Below, in pieces: positions 58,343-64,000 of a stretch of DNA of 64,000 bases; position 1 is the stretch's first letter, and every line of letters begins with the position of its first letter. A program made the translations under genes and the position numbers. The notes beneath the pieces are model-generated. The model searched no databases. It was not told the DNA's origin and saw only the letters and a program-made list of their open reading frames with translations. Origin of the DNA: Rhizomys pruinosus (taxonomy: Eukaryota > Chordata > Mammalia > Rodentia > Spalacidae); assembly GCA_009823505.1 (NCBI GenBank), contig VZQC01008830.1:436578-500577 (forward strand). Reading direction: 5' to 3'.

Positions 58343-58775
58343 ATCAATCCAAGTAGATCAAAGATCTCAACGGGAAACCTGAAACCTGAAGGTGATAAAA
58401 GGAAAAATTGGCAAGGCATCCTGACAAGGACTATAGGGAGAGAAAAAGACTTTGGAAATAAGAAGAGCTCTGCACAGGAAATAAGGACAACGAGCTGACA
58501 AATGGGATCCTCAAAAACTCAAAAGCTTCTGTAGCAGGTAGAAAGAAACAATCAATGGAGCTGTGAAGGAGACCGAAATCAAGAGTGCGATCATACCCCA
58601 TGCTCACCAGTGTTCGTCTGTAGAGAGAATTAATGTCAAGAATAATAGATAGCTCAAAAAAACAAAGAAAACAATGAACTCCTCAAAAGAGGAGTAAAGA
58701 GCTGAACAGAGACTAAATCACCAGTGAGGAAGAAAGTGTGCTTAGAAACATCTTAAAAGTAAAAAAAAATCAACA

Positions 58776-58938
58776 AGCCAGACATGGTGGCACCTAGCCG
58801 CCATTAACTTAGGTACTTGGAGACTAGAGGGCCATAGAGGCGATCTTTGTGAGATCAAGGCCAGCCTGGTCTTAGGCAATGAGTTCCAGACAAGCTGTGG
58901 CTACAGCAAGGAGCGCCTGTCTCGAAAAGACCAAAAAA
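58776..58938 (+). mobile_element. B1 SINE in L1 I
   Basis: 'agccagacatggtggcacct' to 'gcgcctgtctcgaaaagacc'. L1 text 'aacatcttaaaa' / 'ggtgttcggaacatcatgaa' resumes around it. Diverged in the 5' half. Confidence 0.86.
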
Positions 58939-59172
58939 GAGGTGTTCGGAACATCATGAATAATTAAAAAATCACGCTAAAACCAGCTCGAAGATTCATC
59001 TCAATCAGATTAAGCCTAGCTAAGATTCAAGATCAACAAACACACCAATGGTTCCAGGAATTTGTGGGAAAGGGGGAGCACTCATCCACTACTGGTGGTG
59101 GGATTGTAAACTTGTACAACCATTAGGAAAGCGCGTAGTGGAGAACCCTTAAAATAGTCAAAATGAGCCTAC

Positions 59173-59347
59173 TGGGGTGGTGGGCAGTCACGCGGCTTTT
59201 AATCTTAGCACGCAGGAGGCAGAGGCAGGCGGATCTTTGTGAGTTAAGGCCAGCCTGGTCTACAGAGTGAGTTACAACTAGACAGCTGCTGGGGCTACAC
59301 GGAGACACTGTCTTGAAAAGACAAAAAAAATTGTTAAAAAAAAAGAC
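59173..59347 (+). mobile_element. B1 SINE in L1 I with TSD
   Basis: Body 'aggcaggcggatctttgtga' and end 'agacactgtcttgaaaagac'. The 15-bp duplication 'tcaaaatgagcctac' / 'tcaaaaagagcctac' at 59158-59172 and 59348-59362 has one mismatch. Confidence 0.88.
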
Positions 59348-59571
59348 TCAAAAAGAGCCTACCACCTGACCCAGTCATACCACTCCTGGGTATATACCCA
59401 CAAGACTCATCCTACCTCAAAGATACATGCACCTCCAAGTTTATTGCACCTCTCTTCACAATAACGAAGATCTGCAACCAACCCAAATGACCCTCAACTG
59501 GCTATAGGATGACAGAAATGTGGTACATCTAAAAAATGGAGTACTAGGCAGCAGTAAAGAAGGGTGACATC

Positions 59572-59815
59572 GGGGCTGGAGAGATGGCCTAGCGGTTAAG
59601 AGCACCGACCGCTCTTGCAGAGGACCCGGGTTCGATCCCCAGCACCCACATGGCGGCCGAGAGCCGTCTGAGGCTCCAATTCCAGGAGAACTCCAGTTCC
59701 AGGGGAGTCCGACACCTTCTTCTGACTTCCGCGGCACTGCACGACACGGGTACACAAACTTCCATGCGGACAGTACATTCATACACATGCGGAAATAAAA
59801 AAACAATTAAAAAAA
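59572..59815 (+). mobile_element. Young B2-like SINE in L1 I with 16-bp TSD
   Basis: Best-preserved B2-like copy: head 'ggggctggagagatggccta', A box 'tggcctagcggttaagagc', B box 'gggttcgatcccc', body 'tccaattccaggagaactcc', 'cgacacgggtacac', A-rich tail. The duplication 'aaagaagggtgacatc' is at 59556-59571 and 59816-59831, exact. Confidence 0.96.
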
Positions 59816-60324
59816 AAAGAAGGGTGACATCATGAACTTTGCAGGTAAATGGATGGAACTTGAAGCCATTATGCTAAGTGAAATAACACAGTCCCAGAAA
59901 AACAAGAGGTGAATGGTCTTCCTCATTTGTGGATGCTAACACCAAATCCCCAGATGAAAGGCAAGCTGAATGACATTATTGTTATATTTCAGTTTATCTG
60001 AAAGCAAGTATGTTGTTATAATGTCATTCTCTTAATGAATTCTAATATTGATCCACCACTTACTTTCAGACTCTGTAATTACTGTATATGAGTGCAAAGT
60101 ATGTATTCATATTTTAGAGTAATAGAAAATTAAAGGAGGAAAATGTGAATTCCTAAACAAAAAAGACTGAGAGAAAGATGCAGGTCAGTTATGGCAGAAT
60201 GCATGATCTGGGGTGGGGTGGGGGGAAGGAAAGTGGAATATGTCTAAACTGAATTGAGAAATGATGTCTGAAATACACAAAACATCAATACAAGCATTAT
60301 AAAAATAATAAAAGAAAGAACATA

Positions 60325-63300
60325 GAAAAATGACCTAACACTGCAACTAAAAACACTTGAGAGACAACAACAACGAATGAATCCTACATCCAGCAGATGG
60401 GGAAAAAAAAATCAGAGTGGAAATCAATGAAATTGAAAAATGAAAACAATTAAAAATCAATATATCCAAGAGCTGGTTCTTTGAAAGTACAAACAAGGTA
60501 GATAGACCTTTAGCCCAGTTGACCAAAAGAAGCAAAGAACAACTCCAAATCAACAAAATTAGAGATGAAAAAGGAAACATCACAACAGTAAAATATTGTG
60601 TCAATCATAAGGGAATACTTCAAAAACCTATACTCTGCTAAATTTGAAAACCTAAGAGAAATGGATGAATACCAAAAATCATGGAATCCACCAAAACTTA
60701 ACAAGGAAGAAATTAACAGCTTAAAAGGAAGAAATTGAAACTGTGATTTAAAAAAAAAAAAAACTCTCAACTAAAAAAAGCCCAGGCCTAGATGGATTCA
60801 TGGTCGATTTCTATAAGATATCATCCACCATGACAATGTTGGATTCATACCAGAGATGCAGGGATGGTTCAACATACATAAATCAATAAGTGGCATAAAT
60901 CACATGAATGGATTCAAAGATAAAAATCACATGGTCATCTCAATCAGTGTGGAAAAGGCCTTCAACAAAATTCAACATGCCTTCATTCTTAAGGTCCTGG
61001 ATGAAATTGGACTGGAGGGGACATTCCTCAACACAATTAAAGCCATATACAACAAACCCTCAACCAACATCATCCTAAATTGGGAAAAACTAGAAGCATT
61101 CCCCTTAAAGTCAGGAACCCAGGAAGGCTGGACCCTATCCCCACTCCTTTTCAATATAGTGCTTGAAATGCTTGCGAGAGCAATAAGACAAGAAAAGGAA
61201 ATTAGAGGAGTACTAATTGGAAAAGAGGAGGTCAATCTATCCCATTTTGCAGATGGCATGATAGTTTACCTAAGGGATGCCAAAAACTCCACCAGAAAAC
61301 TCCAACAGATTCAGTAAAGTGGCAGGATACAAAATTAACCTAGAAAATTTGGTAGCCTTTATTTATTCCAATAGCAAGCATTGAAGATGGAATACAAGGA
61401 GACTCTTTCTCTTAAAATAGTCTCCAAAAATAAAATATCTAGGAACAAACCTGACCAAACACACTAAACATCTCTACAATGAAAATTCTAAATCCTTCAA
61501 GAAGGAGATTGAGGAAGATACCTGAAGATGGAAGGGCCTCCCATGCTCATGGATTGGAAAAATTACCTTAGTAAAAATGACCATCCTGCCCAAAGTAATA
61601 TACAGAATCAATGCAATCCCAATTAAAATCTGCATGAGTTTCTTCACAGACTTAGAGAAAAAATTCTAAAGATCATAAGGAAAATCAAAAGACACTGGAT
61701 AGCCAAAACAACACTAAGCAAAAAGAGAAATACAGAGGGGATTACCATACCAGTCTTCAAACTTTATTACAGGACTATAATGATAACAACAGCCTGGTAT
61801 TGGCACAAAAACAGACCTGTAGATCAATGGAACAAAATTGAAGATCCTAACCTGAACACATCCAATTTCAGCCATCTCATATTCAACAAAGGGGCTAAGA
61901 AGACTCAATGGAGGAAAGACAGCATCTTCAGCAAATGGTGTTGGCATAACTGGATCATCACTTGTAGAAGAATAAAACTAAATCTATACCTCTCACCGTG
62001 TACAAAAATTAACTCCAAATGGATCAAAGACCTGAATGTGAATCCCCAAACTCTGAAAATGATAGAAGAAAACTTCAATAGTAACTTATAAGACATAGGT
62101 GTAGGAAAAGACTTTCTAAATCAGACAGTAGCTGCATAAAATATAAAGTCAATAACTGACAAATGGGACCTTATTAAACTCAAGAGCTTCTGCACATCAA
62201 AACATACAATCAAAGAAGTGAAGAGAAAACTGAAAGACTGTGAGGAAAACTTTACCAGTGATACATCTGATAGAGCATTAATATCCAGAGTGTATAAACT
62301 ACTCCAAACAACAAAGGAGGAAGAAAACAAATGACCCACTCAAAAGATGGAGTCAAGAGCTGAACAGAGAGTTCACAAATGAAGAAGTAAAGATGGCTGA
62401 GAAACATCTTAAAAGGTGTTCAACATTGCTAATAATTAAGGGAATGCGAATTAAAACCACCTTAAGATTTAATGTTATTCAGGTAAGACTAGCTATGATC
62501 AAGAAAACAAAGGATACCAAATGCTAGAGAGGTTGTGGGGAAAAGGGCACACTCATCCAATGCTTATGGGAATGCAAACTTGTGCAACCCCTATGGAAAG
62601 CAGTGTGGAGAACTCTTAAGAAACTGAAAATGAACCTTTCACCTGACCCTGTCATCCCACTCCTGGGTATATACCCACAAGCCTCATCCTATCACAGAGA
62701 TGCATGCACATCTATGTTTATTACATCTCTCTTAACAATAGCACAATGGCGAAGAGCTGGAAGCAACCCAAGTGTCCTTCATCCCACGAGTGGATACAGA
62801 AAATGTGACATATCTACACAATGGAATTTTATACAGCAGTAAAGAAAGATGACATCATAAACTTCACAGGTAAATGGATGGAACTAGAAGCCATTATGCT
62901 AAGTGAAGTAACACAGTCCCCCCAAAACAAATGACATATGGTGTCCCTCATTTGTGGATGCTAGCACCTTTCTTTAGAAGGCAAACTGAATAGTTCTTTT
63001 TTTTTATTTCTTTGTTTCGTAGTACATATAATACTTGATATTACTCATCAACTTGCTTTGTAATGTAAGAAAGTAAAATAACATTGTTTCTTTATCTACA
63101 TACAATCCTACTATCAAAATGGGAAACCCTGTACATGCTTTGGAATTATCCTTGAGTTTATTTTCAGAGGTCATAATTTTGGTATATCTGCAGCATCCAT
63201 ATAGGCATATTTCTGATATATATGAGAAGGAACAACAACAACAACAACAACAAAAATACTGGGTCAAAGATGTGACTGAAACAGAAAACTTAAGCCCGAA

Positions 63301-63472
63301 ACAGTAAACTTCAGCATCAAAAAAATTTAAAAAGACTGAGAAAAAGATGAAAGACATGTATGGCAGAATGCATGAACTCTGATGGGGAGTGGGCATAGAA
63401 GGAGCATTAGTTCTAAATTTGATTAAGAAATGTTGTATGAAATACACAAAATTTCAATAAAAAGATGCAAAA
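60325..63472 (+). mobile_element. L1 element J, 5'-truncated, with RT deletion
   Basis: Starts in the ORF2 linker after the endonuclease ('taacactgcaactaaaaaca'), continues through the RT with a deletion near 60830 ('...gatttctataagata' joined to 'tcatccaccatgac...'). The 153-codon frame 60856-61317 reads [20 protein letters not shown] and [16 protein letters not shown]: the second catalytic Asp of FADD is Gly. C-terminal coding runs to ~62935, then a 3'UTR with (CAA)n (63231-63253), 'gactgagaaaaagatg' and 'tgaaatacacaaaatttcaa' plus A-rich end. Confidence 0.93.
63231..63253. repeat. (CAA)n run in L1 J 3'UTR
   Basis: About seven trinucleotides inside the 3'UTR. Confidence 0.9.
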
Positions 63473-64000
63473 ATGTATTGAGGAAGATTTTTTAAAATCT
63501 TCCAGTATATAATTTACACAAAAGTGATGCACTTGCTGCCCCTGCATGGACTCAGGTTGTGGATTGAGCATTGTTCTTTGGGAGTGGGGGTGCTTTAGGG
63601 GAAGGACTTCCTGTAACCAGGGATACTTGGAATGACTAAAAATGTACAAAGTCTTAGTCACATTTTAGAACCTTGGTGGGGACGTTTAGTCCCACCAAGG
63701 TCTGTCACCTTCATCATTCCAGTTTTTAAATATTGATTCAAAAGCACCAGAACCTAAAACACAAAACCATTTTTTAAATAAAGAATAAACCCTGCAAAAT
63801 ACAAATAAATCCATACTTTTTCAACAGTTTTTTGTGCAAGTTAGGATTTATCAACAAAGGGTGTAAAGGTCATTATGTAAATACAAGTCTGTGTTGGGTA
63901 AGTGTCTTTGAGTCACACGTGACTGCCTTCCACACACTGTCCTTCCCTTCTTGTCTCAGCTCCAGGACTTGCCTCCTGCCTGCAGGCCGGCAGTCTCTGG
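63473..64000. other. Unclassified DNA with a hairpin
   Basis: No repeat recognised. It contains a short perfect-looking inverted repeat (63671-63700), A-rich stretches with AATAAA at about 63776 and 63784, and a GC-rich end ('ctgcaggccggcagtc'). It could be unique DNA or an untranslated exon or retrocopy continuing past the window. Confidence 0.45.
63671..63700. repeat. Short inverted repeat (hairpin)
   Basis: Left arm 63671-63683 (ccttggtggggac), loop gttta, right arm 63689-63700 (gtcccaccaagg). Twelve base pairs with one unpaired G. Confidence 0.85.

Larger units (their letters stand above)
56270..59911 (+). pseudogene. L1 ORF2 of element I, RT deleted
   Basis: Begins with LSILTLNISVLNSPIKGHRL (endonuclease N-terminus), CCLQE near 56400, endonuclease to ~56960. 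After the linker at ~57180 the RT is deleted up to the mutated FADD box (VDG) at ~57243. C-terminal coding continues to MNFAGKWMELEAIMLSEITQ at about 59832-59890, split by the insertions at 57998, 58776, 59173 and 59572. Confidence 0.85.
54800..60320 (+). mobile_element. L1 element I, near full length but dead
   Basis: Order: 5'UTR monomers (54800-55038), ORF1 (about 55076-56263), ORF2 (about 56270-59911), 3'UTR (59912-60310) ending with 'actgagagaaagatgcagg', a G-rich run and A-rich tail. ORF1 has several stops in its coiled-coil half; the RRM half is open (55877-56263). ORF2 has lost most of the RT: the frame 56853-57494 jumps from the linker (FIALSSCFNKKERR) straight to KLSLFVDGMMVHLRDAKNS, so RT palm sequence is deleted and FADD is changed to FVDG. 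Four retroposons sit inside ORF2. Confidence 0.93.

Noticed and set aside
59572..59645. tRNA-like head with A and B boxes
   Set aside because: It is the 5' part of a B2-like SINE with a TSD and poly-A, not a tRNA gene; no acceptor stem pairing is evident.
54800..63472. An intact, potentially active L1 on the plus strand
   Set aside because: Stops in ORF1, RT deletions and mutated FADD boxes (FVDG, FADG) make both elements inactive.

Overview
The window looks like repeat-saturated nuclear DNA from a myomorph (mouse-like) rodent. The evidence is the repeat content: B1 SINEs, B2-like tRNA-derived SINEs, rodent-style LINE-1 (L1) elements and MaLR (ERVL-related) LTR elements of rodent type. The youngest B2-like copies and the B1 copies (3' part 'acagggagaccctgtct') do not match the usual mouse or rat consensus as I remember it, so I infer a muroid rodent other than Mus or Rattus; I cannot name the species. 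I find no intact single-copy protein gene, no tRNA, rRNA or ncRNA gene, no CRISPR array and nothing bacterial. Nearly every long ORF is a fragment or shadow of a transposable element.

Layout. 0-6.7 kb: an antisense L1 piece, old L1 3' ends, B1/B2 SINEs. 6.7-11.5 kb: a degraded endogenous retrovirus with two LTRs, a Gag-like start and an integrase remnant, but no recognisable env. 11.5-18.7 kb: SINEs and L1 3' tails. 18.7-20.6 kb: a full-length plus-strand MaLR element with a tRNA-Leu-type primer-binding site. 20.6-30.4 kb: SINEs, an L1 3' half flanked by a ~99-bp tandem array, an LTR carrying two expanded microsatellites, and an old plus-strand L1 interrupted by an older-type MaLR LTR. 30.8-50.0 kb: almost continuous minus-strand L1 sequence (several elements), broken by a solo MaLR LTR, a complete minus-strand MaLR, B1 copies and a possible retrocopy. 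50.0-50.8 kb: a 5'-truncated processed pseudogene of PHF5A. 50.8-54.6 kb: old L1 pieces in both directions, SINEs. 54.8-63.5 kb: a near full-length plus-strand L1 with 5'UTR monomers, heavily invaded by other retroposons, then a second 5'-truncated plus-strand L1. 63.5-64.0 kb: unclassified sequence with a strong hairpin.

How the parts relate. The L1 elements encode the machinery (ORF1 RNA-binding protein; ORF2 endonuclease and reverse transcriptase) that in general mobilises B1, B2 and processed mRNAs. Many SINEs here still carry clear target-site duplications (TSDs), so insertion order can be read: several SINEs and MaLRs lie inside L1s. All L1 ORFs visible here are broken. The most interesting items are a repeated core-plus-L1-tail chimeric retroposon (four copies), two different ~99-bp tandem arrays associated with L1, and the lineage-specific B2-like SINE.
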